A stretch of DNA of 64,000 bases from Pristionchus mayeri (lineage: Eukaryota; Nematoda; Chromadorea; Rhabditida; Neodiplogasteridae), in the NCBI GenBank assembly GCA_036245805.1, contig BTRK01000001.1:3658001-3722000 (forward strand), written 5' to 3'. How positions within the stretch are numbered: the stretch's first letter is position 1; the number at the start of each line of letters is the position of its first letter. The translations under genes were made by a program, and so were the position numbers. This document shows positions 32,901-43,955 of the stretch, one piece after another. A model generated the notes under the pieces. The model saw only the letters and a list, made by a program, of their open reading frames with translations, searched no databases and was not told where the DNA came from.

Positions 32901-35900
32901 TCTCTACTCCAGTATTGAAATTTGTTCATGCAGAATCAATTAATCTGATCAGATAAGCAATCAGTAATCCTTGTCAGGTCAGGCCAGTTACTGGCCCTGC
33001 TACTGAGCCTGTGAGAGTAAAGTTCGGTGCCTCGCTCATTCGCATTATCGATGTTGTGAGTTGTAACGAGTTTGAACGAGTTAATCATCTGTAGCCCGGT
33101 GATTCCCAGTATGATTGCCTTACATTCTGACTCATATGTTTATCGTTACTCGAAAGTCATGTTATAATTGCAAGAATATGGAGGTTGTGTTGCCAGGTTG
33201 GACAAGTTCTCTCAAACATCAAACCACAAAAATAACAGTATTTATCACAAGAAAAAAAATCATGGTATCGCCATCACCGCACCCTCCTCATGAGCATGTA
33301 CTCCTCCTGCGCGTCCTCGAAGTCCCGATGCATCTTCATCATCTTCTCCTTTTCCGTCGTGCTTGTCCAGGCGAAGGAGGTGACCCGCGGCGGCTGAGGG
33401 AAAGGAGCTACCGTAGCCTTGGCTACGGTAATCCCTACAGTAGTCTCAGGAACTACCGTGGTCGTTGGAGCTACCGTAGTCGTTGGTGCTACCGTAGTCG
33501 TAGATACCGTACTTGCTCCAGTAGACTCCGGTGCTACCGTGACCTCGACCGTGGGCGCGAATCTGATTGACGGATGTGGAGTCGGCAACTTTCTCGCTCT
33601 CTTCTCTCCCTTCGTCACTTCCATGGGATTGAAAGGGAACGCGAGCATCATCTCAATGTCCTCCTCCTCCTTCGACGTATCACCATCGACGATGTCGTAG
33701 CCTACGGTGGTCGAGGTTACTGTAGCCTTAGGTACGGTAGTCGTGGATACGGTAGTGGATGATACGGTGGTCTTGTTGATCTTGGCGGCCTTATCGTGCC
33801 AGGTCTTGGGCGCGAAGGGCGCTGTGACTGGTCGGCCCACGGGAGATACGTTGATCAGGCGAGGGAAGGGCGTCGTTGAGGATTCAGAAGCTGCTGTTGT
33901 CGTTGAGGGTTCGGCAGAAGGCGGAAATGCGGTCGTCGTTGAGGGAGGCGACGTTGTCGTCCATGCAGAAGTCGGGACGGTGGTAGATGATTCAGAAGTG
34001 GTCGCACGGGTCGTAGGGGCTGCAGTTGCAGCTGGAGTGGTGGGCAACGGAGCGATAATGGGCAGCACGCCACAGTCGGACGGGCAGTAGAACTGAGGGT
34101 TTCCTGAAATTGAGTGGTCTTTGGTCTGTGGCTAACAGAGAACCGTACCTCTCGGCCCTCCTTCTCCTGGCTGTCCGACGACTCCGCGCTCGCCAGGGTT
34201 GCCAGGCGGGCCCGCCCGGCCCGGCGCACCCGGCAGACCGTCGAAGCCGTTGCGCTTGGCGTGCCGACCGGGGACACCGGTGATACCACGCGGTCCGCGG
34301 GCGCCAGGCGCGCCCGGCGCGCCCTTGGCGCCGATGCCCTCAACGGCGTCGTCGCCAGGCGACCCGAGGAAGCCCGGGTTGCCGGGAAAGCCCTTGGGGC
34401 CGAAGGGCCCCGGGGGCCCGTCGGGGCCCGTGGCGCCCTCACGACCGTCCTCGCCGTGGGCTCCGCCCAGGCCGCGGAAGCCGTCGGCGCCCCGGTCGCC
34501 CTGGGGACCGCGCGGCCCGATCGGGCCTGCGGGGCAGATGGTGCAGGGTTGCTCTGGCTCGGGAAAAGATTCGATGTCCTCTCCGTCGGGGCCCGGAGCC
34601 CCAGCGTGACCTGAGAAATACCGGTTCAGATGTGTTTCATAGGTTCTTCATGACTGCGCAAGAACATCCAGGTTTGATCGAAGGTTCGGATTGTGGTCTA
34701 AACATTAAAAATAAAAATAAAACGTGGAAGGCTATGCGATCTTTGATCTCCGGCACCAGAAAATGGAATGGTACGAACCCGGTTCCCCGTGGCGCCCGTC
34801 CGGTGCTGGCTCTCCCATGGCGCCCACTGGTCCGGGCGGGCAGTGAAGCGCTCGGCAACCTGGGATGAACGTAAAGATATTCGAATTTAATGATCGATAA
34901 TCAGTCGATAAAACATGATGTATTTTAGGGGTAATTTAGCCAAGGTGCTAAAAATGTTTCTCTGCCTATTGCCGTATCATTGCTAGAAACCGAGTGAGTT
35001 GCATCAATGATTCAAATGTTGGCTTCAAACGAGGTTCTGATTCCGTAGTGGAAGTCGTTCCAAAAAATTAAAATTAAAATTAACCAAAGAACCCATCGCT
35101 TCAATTTGCTTCAATGCAACTCAATGCAAGTTTCTTCAAAAACAACGTACCCTTGCATACACTCTCCCACGTCTGCTTTCTCACTCGCGCATAGACGAAC
35201 CCGCCATCGCTAAGACTGTGCCAGACCCGGTTCGAGTCGTCCTGAGAGATCAAAGGTCAAAGATCAACATTGCGTAATTGACACCACATAATGCCATTAT
35301 CTTCCTTCATGACTTCATAATGGTGTATACATTATAAATGGGTAAACACTCCAATTTCTTCAGTAAAGCAACAGCTATTTCTCAGAAAATCAAAGATCAG
35401 TCACTCACCCTGAACTTGGCAGCTCGTTCCTCCATCCATGAGGCCTGTCTGGAGATGCGGAGGTAGAGAGTGGGAAAGGCGATTACCAGTACAACCAGTG
35501 ACAGTGACGAGAAGATTACGGTAGCTGCCGCGAGTCGATTGAAGAGCCCACTCCTCTCCGAAGAGGAACAGCCCATCTGGAATTGGAGGTCAAAGATAAA
35601 CAGGGATACTGTAACTAAATTTGGTTTAAAATATAACGAACACGGATCCGGAATGGGAGATCAAAGAACAAAGATCAACGGAAATACGATAACCAAAAGT
35701 GGTTCAAAAGCGAACCACTGAGGCAGCGTAATCGAGAGGAAACGCCGCGCAAGAAAGTGAGATAATCCCTCTCCTCTCCCTAGCGGGGCACTCGTTTTTT
35801 GCGGCGGCGCTTGGATAACCCAGGGATGAACGGGATTTGAGAACGGCAGAGGGAGTGGAAGATGGGAAGGGCAGCTCTTTTCTCGCCTCTCCTTCCTTTC

Positions 35901-38900
35901 TAGGGCAAAATCCAAACTTGTCGCGATGGATTAGCCAACCATATTTCGAGTGCCGTTTTATGGTTCTGGTTCGGGGTTCCTATTCCACGCAGCGAGAGGG
36001 TTAATTGATGAGCGGAGATGAGGAGGTGGTGGGGTGGGTGAATAGTGTTCACAGTCCGAGATGAATGTCTCTTCTATGTGCTTGATGATGCAAAGAATTA
36101 ACGAGAAAAGTTATGGCTGGTTTAGACAACAATGGGGGGGGGGTGCGTTAGCTCACAATGGGCTCGCTCAAGCACGCCATACCACATGTGAGTGGAATGA
36201 ACGTTTGCAAAAAAAAAATCAACATCATTTTCAGGATGAGGTAAACCAAGTCCTTACGACGAATCTATGGCTTGAAATGGTTGGTTGCATTCAGAGAAAG
36301 ATTTAAGGAAGGAGGTTTCAAGAAAAGCCTCCAGTAGCTCTAAATTTGATATCCCTAAGATAGTTCAGATCCCTCAGATTCTTGGAATATCGTGGTGTTT
36401 CTAGGGAAAGTTAAAAGTAATTGCAGCAATGGTTCGACTACAAGCTTTCGTGGGATCCCGAAAAGTGGAATGGCATCAGAAAGCTGCACATCCCATCGGA
36501 TCAGATCTGGATCCCCGACATTCTACTGTACAACAAGTAAGCCAGATTGCGCGGACACGAATTACAACATGAGTCAATCAGTAGGTAGGACAGGATTCAA
36601 AGGAAAGTGGTTTGAAACTGAGATGAGCTCGATAAAATTTCATACAGAAACCTTAATTGGCGCTCGGCTCGCGTTGGCGAGCATTATTCGAAGGAACTTG
36701 CAGAGTTATGGGCGTTTTCAGCGCCGAGAGCCGGGGGTAGAAAGTGAAAGTTGAAATAGAGCCGTTTTTTGCCCACTGCTGCCCTTGCCCTCCTATCCCT
36801 CTCGCTCGCCCCTTTCTCCCTTCCCCCCTCTCGCCTCCTCCCCCCTCATCCCTAGGGGAGAAGCGAACGGGCGAGGCGATAGGAGCAAAAAACTCGCTGC
36901 TGCCCCAAAGGGTATCACGAGCTCTTTTTTCTCCCTGGCCCAGCTCGGGAATAGAGTGGGATGCTGATAGGGAATGACATGTTCAGTGGGAGACCAAATG
37001 TAAGGGGTTCAGATTTATTTCACGATTTTCGGCGTATGTTTCAGGTCTGCTTTATAACCCTTCCATTTTGGAAAAACATTTTGGAAAAAAAGTCTTCGAT
37101 GGGGTGAAGAAGTGATCCTACCGTACTCCAGCGCGGACGGCGAACCGCACATTACGATCATGAGCGACGCCCTGGTTTACTTCACGGGCCTGGTCGTGTG
37201 GAAGCCACCGTCGATCTACAAGAGCTTCTGTCCTGTACGGTAGATGGGGATCGTACTTTGATCAGCCAGGAACGTTGATCAAGACCGGAATTTTGAAATT
37301 TTGCTGACCGCACAATCTATCACGATACTAAATGAAAGTCGCAGCAGCGAGAGATGTGACAACTGAGAACGTCTCCTAACCTTCTTATTCTAAGCGTACC
37401 CTGAGCACGTTCAAGGCTTCGGAAATTCAGAAAACGGCCTGGGTTGTTCGGACTTTCCCTCGTTCAGATCGACATCGAGTACTTCCCGTACGACTCTCAG
37501 GAATGCTCGATGAAGTTCGGCGGATGGAGTTACAACGGATTCCTGCTCGATGTTCGACAGATCCCGGTAAGCATTTGTCGGTTTTGAATCAAAATTTTTG
37601 AACTAAAATTCTAAGATTATCTTACCGGATTCCAACCTGCTGGGGGAAGAAAAGCTATTGGTTTTGAAGAGTAAGGTCACAGAGCGAAGATAATAGAGAC
37701 TGCACAGTTTGGGACGCTTCGAAAGTGAAAGTGTTGGCGCAAATACTTGACTTAGAGTGGCTGTGCAGGGCAATCGTGAAGAGAACGCTGATAATATATT
37801 CAGACGAGTTTGTGTCATGGTTAGGGTTATCTGTGAGGTGGAAAAAAAGTCGGTCGGTACCTTAAATAACTGTTCACAGAGCAAGAACAACTCGATCAAG
37901 ACGATGTACGATAAGGACCACAAGGAGTACCACTTCCTCGAGAGGGGGATGGACCTGTCCGCCTTCTATCCGTGAGTTCGCTCCTCTACTTCTACCAGAT
38001 CGTTGAATGAAAAAAAACTTGCTTGATTCGAAAACAATAGTGGAGTAGTAGGCATAGATCTGTCCGTCTTCTATCAAGGATTGGTTTTATTTGAAAAAAA
38101 AGGTTTTTTTTTAATCGCTTTATCACTGAATCTGTGATGCAAATACATCAGATTGGATCAGGCTGTCAAAACCACTGATTTACAGGAGTCTGGAGTGGGA
38201 TTTACTGAAACTGACGTCGAAACGACACGAACAGCTCTATCCCGGATGCTGCGGACAGGTCATTATTGTTATTTTTATTTTCTGAGAACGAAGTCCTCAA
38301 CAAACTGCTTAACTATCGCGAAACGCGATTTAGAGCAAGCGTGAAACATAATTAGAAAATCATGAAACATTTATTTTGTTCGCACATTGAGAGTGTAACG
38401 TTGGTAGAATCATGCTGATTCTTTGGCTGCGAACTAGAGTTCGAGAAACGACTCAGGAGGAGGCGCCCAAGTTGGAATAAGCCCTGTTTTATCCTTGGGT
38501 GCCTCCCCCTACGCTAAAGTGACTTTCCAAGTTGGATCCAAACCAGAAAAAGTTGGATTCAGGGCTGGATCCAACTTGTAATGAACTTTAGCGTAGGGGG
38601 AGGCACCCAAGGATAAAACAGGGCTGATTCCAACTTGGGCGCCTCCACCTGAGGATACCACGGTTTCTTCATTTTACACACGCTCTAGCCAATCGAGAGG
38701 TCGAGAGCGTGTGTGAAATGAAGAGACATAGGCCCGAATTACGCACTATACTGCGAACCTATTTGACTGCTTATACTAAGGAATTCTACATCGACGTGAC
38801 ATTCGACATCAAACTGAGGAGGAAAACGCTGTTCTACACGGTCAATCTCGTCATTCCATGCATGCTTATCGGTAAAAAAGCTAAATACAAAGGATTTTTT

Positions 38901-41900
38901 TATTAAAAAATAAATAAATATTTATACGATAATGGGAATATGAGGTAAAGGGATAAATAATGGAAAAAAATTTTTAAAAAATGTGAATTTCAGCCATTCT
39001 GACCACCTTCGTCTACTACATCCCACCGATCGAGCACAAGGTGTGTACAAGGGGTTTTAGTACATTTGTATATGTATTGAAAATATAAGTAAAAGTAAAG
39101 TGACTTTACTTTGCTATGTATTTCAAATAAATGATTGTATTAATGTTTAAGGAAAAAGTCTGCGTTGAATCGAAAAATCCATTAGTTACCTCGACATACA
39201 GCAAGCGTGAAACATACAATTTCATATTTTTTTCAGATCATTCATCCCATGATAAAAATAATCGATATTCCAGATGACCTTCTCCATCTCGATTCTCGTC
39301 ACGTTGACTGTCTTCTACTTGGTTCTCATCGAGCTGATTCCGCCCACTTCTTTGGTCAGTATATTTCGTTTCGTATTCAGAGGCTTTGTGTTGTCAGAAG
39401 ACATGCCTGATAGCTGATTCGTGCTTTTGCATCAGCGACACCAAAGTTAAGTGTTAGACATGCGACTTTATCCTGGCATTTTGAACAGTGCATCTCCGAA
39501 AACTGGCTTACGCCCCTGGATAAGACGATCTAGTGTTGCAGGTGATCCCCCTGATCGGCAAGTACCTCCTCTTCACAATGTTCCTCGTTTCACTTTCCAT
39601 CATCTTCTCCGTCATCACTCTTAATTTCTATCGTCGGTAGGTTTTGAATCATTATATTGTTGTTCCTTTGCTTGAGCTCTTGAATATTTACATGATTGTA
39701 CGCACTGGATAAGAATGTTATGATTCAAATATCCCAACCCGACATAGTGCCCTATTTCCTCATTTTAGTGATGGATCAGCGCATCCGATGCCTTCATGGA
39801 TGCGGTGGCTGTTCGTGCACACTCTACCGAGGTAAGGATTCCGTTCCAAACTCGACCCCAAGTATTACTGCTTAATGTATCATCGTGCACGACTACGTAT
39901 GGACTCCAAAAGTTGTAAACATATTCAGTGTTTGGCCATCCTTTGTTAGACCTGTTATGTTCCCTCACGGAGAACCTCTTGAATACAAATATTTCTAAAT
40001 GATTAATTAAACTAATTAAGATACATCCTGCTGAAGCCCGCAGAGGAGAACACGACGACTGATGATGCGAGCAGTACGAGTGGTTGGTAAAGTTCTGTCT
40101 TTTAGCACTCTCTCTCACAACTCTCATTACCGTGATATTCACATGGGTTGAAAATCGATTTTAGACCATATTACACCAATTGGGAAAAGTCGTCCAACTA
40201 AGTCACTCACCTACAGTAACCCAACAATTACTCCACAATTCATTCATATTTAATTTTGACTTCCTTAAGGCACCTTATATTTCGCGCCTTTCTACTGAAG
40301 TATGCATCGGCTCAAGCGAAAGCTTGATCACCAATAATATATCCTGCAGTTCTGGAAAAATTTCTGTAGAATTGAAATTGTATCTGAATTAAAAGATGAT
40401 TTATCGATTTCCGGCGTTAGATGGAATCTGATCGAAAAACTCCCCGGGGTAAAAAATTCTTAGAATTTGTCAAGGAATGCAGCGCCCCTACCGCCGCAGT
40501 CATAGGAGTCGATTTAAAAATTTCGAGGTTACCGTAGTTAATTTTTCGATATCCGCGCCCGCGACCGCGCGGATGCGGATCGAAAATCTGGCGATGCTCA
40601 TCGGTTTCCCTCGTGGAGGCCGACTTATTGGTGAAGTTAGTAGGAATCCCAATTTTTGGCCTGTGTCAAGTCTATTTCGATTCTGTCAGATGGTGTGTTA
40701 TATATTTTTAAAGTGAGTGCAAGAAGTAGTATCTTTACCTCACATTATCTCTTGTCGGTCAAATCGACGAGAGCAATTGATGCATCTATTGCGGAACGCG
40801 ATAATAAAATCATTTATCGATCGTGATTACCATACCCTGCAGACATCCACCTCGGCTCTCGACGACCCTCGCCCTACTTCCTCTCCGTGCCTACGATTGG
40901 CGATGGCGAGTGCAGACTATCGCAGCTGGCCGCCCTTCGCGGCATGCACCCCGACATGCTGAGGTATACGGTAGTGCGGTGGGCGAGATAGAAAAACTCC
41001 CATAGTCATTCAGCTGAATCTGTTGAATAGAGCTGAAGAATATTTTAGTGCGATGGGACAGATTCTGTAGTTCGGCCATCATGATGCCATAGGGTGATAC
41101 TGGAGATTACGGTAGTTCGGTAGGTCAACAGATGTATCAGATCACTAATTGAAGGAGGATGGTGGACAACATCGCCTTCATCGCCGATCACTTCCGAGCG
41201 AGGAAGAAGGAGGACCAGGTGATTTTTATTTATTTATTTTTTCACGCCCTTGCTTCTCGAATAAAATCATTGTCCAACGAATCATAATTGCTATGTGATA
41301 CGAGTGAAACTTACTCGATTTTAGTTATTTTGAAACTCAGATCTGGCTTATTGTTTACAGTAATTGAAGGTCTATTACGATTGCTAGGTAATGCATCAAT
41401 TTTGCTCTGGGATGCCACTGAAACACGTCCGGTTGAGAATCAAAAATTTTCTAAAATGAGATAAAACATGACAATTGCAGGTGTCCGATGACTGGACGCA
41501 CGTGGCGAATGTGATCGATCGACTGCTGCTCATCTTCTTCACTGTCGTCAATATATCGGGTGATTCAAATAAAATTTGACTTTCTTTGTATCAACAAAAA
41601 TGCGCAGATTAAGAGAGGAATCTCCCGCGAATTTACATGCTCTCTGGCGTCTCAATTCGAATGTTTCCTGGAAATTTGCCATAGAATGCTGTGAATGAAA
41701 AAAAAATGTAGTGACGAAGGCGCTCGAGTGTATTGAATGAAGAAACGAAGGTATTGGCTCGCGAGCTCTAGTAAGTGATGGCCAATCGGCCAGTGCTCTC
41801 CTCGTTTCACACGCTCTCTCGATATGTCTGAGAGAGCGCACGGAATAAGGAGGGCTTATTCCGACCGCGAACACTATCTCGGTTGATTCAAAACAAATTT

Positions 41901-43955
41901 TAAAAAGATATAGTTTCAAAACCAAAATCGATAGTTGTTGTGGGAATTGGATGAGTCTCAGATTATATGCAAATGCACCGATCGAATGTTCAAATTGATT
42001 GCTTCTTCTTTGGTGGATCCAAAACAATTAAAATAAATTCTAAAGGATGAGTAAATACATAAAACAAACTTTCTGAGAGAATCAACATATTTCTTCAGCG
42101 ACTTGGCACTGGCCGATAATTATAATTCCTACTGACGTCGCCAATTGGTCGGTCTCCACGAGGGAAATCGACGAGCATCGCCAGATTTTCGATCCGCATC
42201 CGCGCGGTCGCGGGCGCGGATATCGAAAAATTAACTACGGTAGCTTCGAAATTTTTATATCGACTCCAATCACTGCGGCGGTAGGGGCGCTGCATTCCTT
42301 GACAAATTCTAAGACTTTTTTACTCCGGAGAGTTTTTCGATCAGATTCCATCTAAGGCCGGAAATCGATAATTCCACTTTTCTTTCGTACATGAAAGCAG
42401 TTCCCCAGAAATTTTTCAAGAACTCCCCTAAATATTATTCGTGATCTAGCTTCTACTTGAATCGATACCTACTCCCGTAGAACAGCGCGATTCAACTAGA
42501 CGCGTAAGTTGGTCAAAATGAATTATGGTGTAATTTTTGGGTTACTGTAGGTGAGTGCACAAGTTGGACGACTTTTCCCAATTGGTGTAGGATAGCTTCA
42601 AATGGATTTTCAGACCATTTAACACCTGTTGGGAAATGTCGCCCTAACTTCGCACTCGCATACCGTAACCCAAAAATTACACCATAATTCATTCAAAATT
42701 CATTTTGACCAACTTACGCGTCTTGTTGAATCGAGCTGTTCTACGGGAGAATGTATCGAGTCAAGCAGAAGCTAGATCACCAATAATATTTAGGGGAGTT
42801 CTTGAAAAATTTCTGGGGAACTGCTTTCATGTACGAACTAAAAGTGGAATTATCGATTTCAGGCGTTAGATGGAATCTGATCGAAAAACTCTCCGGAGTA
42901 AAAAAGTCTTAGAATTTGTCGAGGGATGCAGCGCCCCTACCGCCGCAGTCATAGGAGTCGCTTTTAAAATTTCGAAGCTACCGTAGTTAATTTTTGAAAT
43001 TCCGCGCCCCGCCCGCGCGGATGCGGATCGACATTCTGCCGATGCTCGTCGGTTTCCCTCGTGGAGGCCGACCTACTGGTGAAGTTAGCAGGAATTGGAA
43101 TTTTCGGTCAGTGCCAAGTCTATTCCGATTATCTCAGATAGTGTGTTATAATTGAATTGTTGAAGCTTTCATATGCACTGCCTAGATCTCCCCAACGATA
43201 TGAAGCTCTGAAATTTTCACATCGATATCTCCATTCCGAACGGAGCTATCGGTAGTTGGTTTCGAGCCAAATCAGGGACAGCTCAGGCAACAAGCAAGAG
43301 AGCACGCGACTTGAATAGAGTTTTCTCACTAATTGAAACATATTTCATCCGGTCGCGCATTTGACTTTACTCCTCCTTTAATAATTATATTCAGGAACGG
43401 TGCTGATCGTCGCCAACTCTCCCGTATTCTTTGACACGAGCGAACCGATGGCGGTGGAGTTCTCCGATAAACCAATTTCTGGTGAGATTGCATTTGTCAT
43501 TGCTTTAAATTTATACACAAACAGTGAGATACAGAGTAGGGGGGGGGGCGCCATTGTAGCATGGTAGTACTGACATGAATTGGTATAATTTTAAAAAAAG
43601 TATGTTGGTACGATTATTTTAAGAAATTAGTATGATTTTTTAAATGCTGCGAAATACATAGCCATTTTTTTAAAAGTTTATTTTAATTTTAAAAGTGACC
43701 GCACAACATGAAGAGGATGATTTCTTGCGCAGCAATGCTGATCACTAAATGTAGCTGAGAAATAAGGCAAATGAAGAAATCCCTAGTTGTGAAAATTGAT
43801 GTAAAGCACGAAATTGTGCATGTATTTATAGGTAATTAAGTTGCTTGATACTTACAAGATTGTTTTCTCATCCAGGAGACACGTTCGAGAACCTACTACG
43901 AGAGTCGAACTTCACTCAAGAGGCTTGGTGGGACAACACCTACCTCGACCCGTGA
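29982..43955 (+). CDS. Nicotinic acetylcholine receptor alpha-type subunit, 525 aa
   Basis: Ligand-gated cation channel subunit of the cys-loop family. Exons in phase: 29982-30006, 30175-30260, 30691-30765, 36235-36279, 36427-36536, 37132-37234, 37468-37566, 37880-37971, 38186-38258, 38781-38871, 38994-39040, 39274-39354, 39542-39636, 39769-39831, 40021-40082, 40843-40963, 41155-41218, 41481-41559, 43395-43481 and 43876-43955. The signal peptide is residues 1-19 ([19 protein letters not shown]). Ligand-domain motifs include WIPDILLYN and the 13-residue cys-loop C147-C161 ([12 protein letters not shown]). The adjacent cysteines C233-C234 in YPGCCG mark an alpha-type subunit. TM1 is about 247-270. 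TM2 is 283-309 ([20 protein letters not shown]), TM3 starts at 310, and TM4 is about 448-475. The length is normal for the family. An UNC-38/UNC-63-like assignment is only a guess. The large third intron contains a collagen gene on -. Confidence 0.85.
31808..33055 (+). pseudogene. nAChR 5' cassette beta, unit 2, interrupted
   Basis: The start exon is 31808-31832 (MLLQLTTI) and a second exon starts at 32248. A 477-bp insertion splits the second exon after RYA (32290), and it resumes at 32779 with [14 protein letters not shown]. The third exon, 32978-33055, is intact ([22 protein letters not shown] donor). If the insertion is not spliced out, the cassette is dead. Compare 18223-23922, the uninterrupted beta copy. 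Confidence 0.75.
32291..32778. mobile_element. Unclassified 477-bp insertion with 11-bp direct repeat
   Basis: AGTCGTTATGC occurs at 32280-32290 and again at 32768-32778, bracketing sequence absent from the unit-1 cassette. The left end resembles local sequence (ACATCTCAGAATATTTTA, also near 31762). The middle is GC-rich with a 111-residue open frame of no recognised family. The right end reads AGGATAAATATGATG. An 11-bp duplication would suit a retroposed fragment or a repair filler. Confidence 0.6.
33274..35576 (-). CDS. Cuticle collagen with long Thr/Ser/Pro-rich C-terminal tail, 543 aa
   Basis: Five exons, 5' to 3' on the minus strand: 35576-35409, 35241-35151, 34859-34779, 34610-34149 and 34103-33274. 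All phases agree and give 543 residues. Residues 1-56 form the usual nematode collagen N-terminus, with a membrane-spanning or signal-anchor segment ([20 protein letters not shown]) followed by the basic/Trp region [16 protein letters not shown]. Cysteines near the collagen start ([20 protein letters not shown]) suit disulfide linkage between chains. Gly-X-Y repeats fill most of residues 98-267, with interruptions. After CPSDCG come about 260 residues with almost no Gly-X-Y, rich in Thr/Ser/Pro, with TTTV-type repeats resembling a mucin. Typical cuticle collagens are ~300 residues, so the tail is extra. The gene lies wholly inside a receptor intron on the opposite strand. Confidence 0.85.
36235..37971 (+). 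other. Single-copy ligand-domain core exons of the receptor
   Basis: These five exons ([15 protein letters not shown] through FERGMDL-like loop at SAFYP) occur once in the window. They lie between the duplicated 5' cassettes and the duplicated 3' halves. Any receptor transcript must use them. Their outer junctions are phase 0 (5') and phase 2 (3'), which match every cassette seen. Confidence 0.8.
38452..38653. mobile_element. Palindromic MITE, 202 bp
   Basis: CTCAGGAGGAGGCGCCCAAG and its near-complement form the ends, and the interior folds back completely. The second 3'-half copy (near 46014) keeps the empty site AAACGATACCACGG, so this inserted after the duplication. Confidence 0.8.
40160..40715. 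mobile_element. Single arm of a palindromic repeat
   Basis: Shares the GCAGCGCCCCTACCGCCGCA and GGTTTCCCTCGTGGAGGCCG segments with both arms of the element at 42098-43120, but only one arm is present. It sits in a receptor intron and is absent from the second 3'-half copy. Confidence 0.6.
42098..43120. mobile_element. Palindromic element in receptor intron
   Basis: Arms 42098-42600 and ~42610-43120 are inverted copies centred near 42605. Both contain the CCGCGCGGATGCGGATCGA tract and GCAGCGCCCCTACCGCCGCA. No coding sequence is present. The other 3'-half copy lacks it. Confidence 0.75.

Larger units (their letters stand above)
24465..33320. repeat. Segmental duplication unit 2
   Basis: Second copy of the block described for unit 1, in direct orientation. 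It runs into the real collagen gene at its right edge. It lacks the unit-1 transposons but has its own insertion at 32291-32767. Confidence 0.85.

Noticed and set aside
33855..34442. 195-residue minus-strand frame over the collagen
   Set aside because: Wrong frame: the Gly-X-Y frame is a different one and splices at 34149/34103. This frame reads across that intron.
34114..34614. Plus-strand frames over the collagen exon
   Set aside because: Antisense shadows of the Gly-X-Y repeat, caused by high GC content.
40717..41005. Alternative frame through receptor exon 16
   Set aside because: The frame giving [20 protein letters not shown] is in phase with both neighbours and continues into [17 protein letters not shown]. 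The other frame is not.
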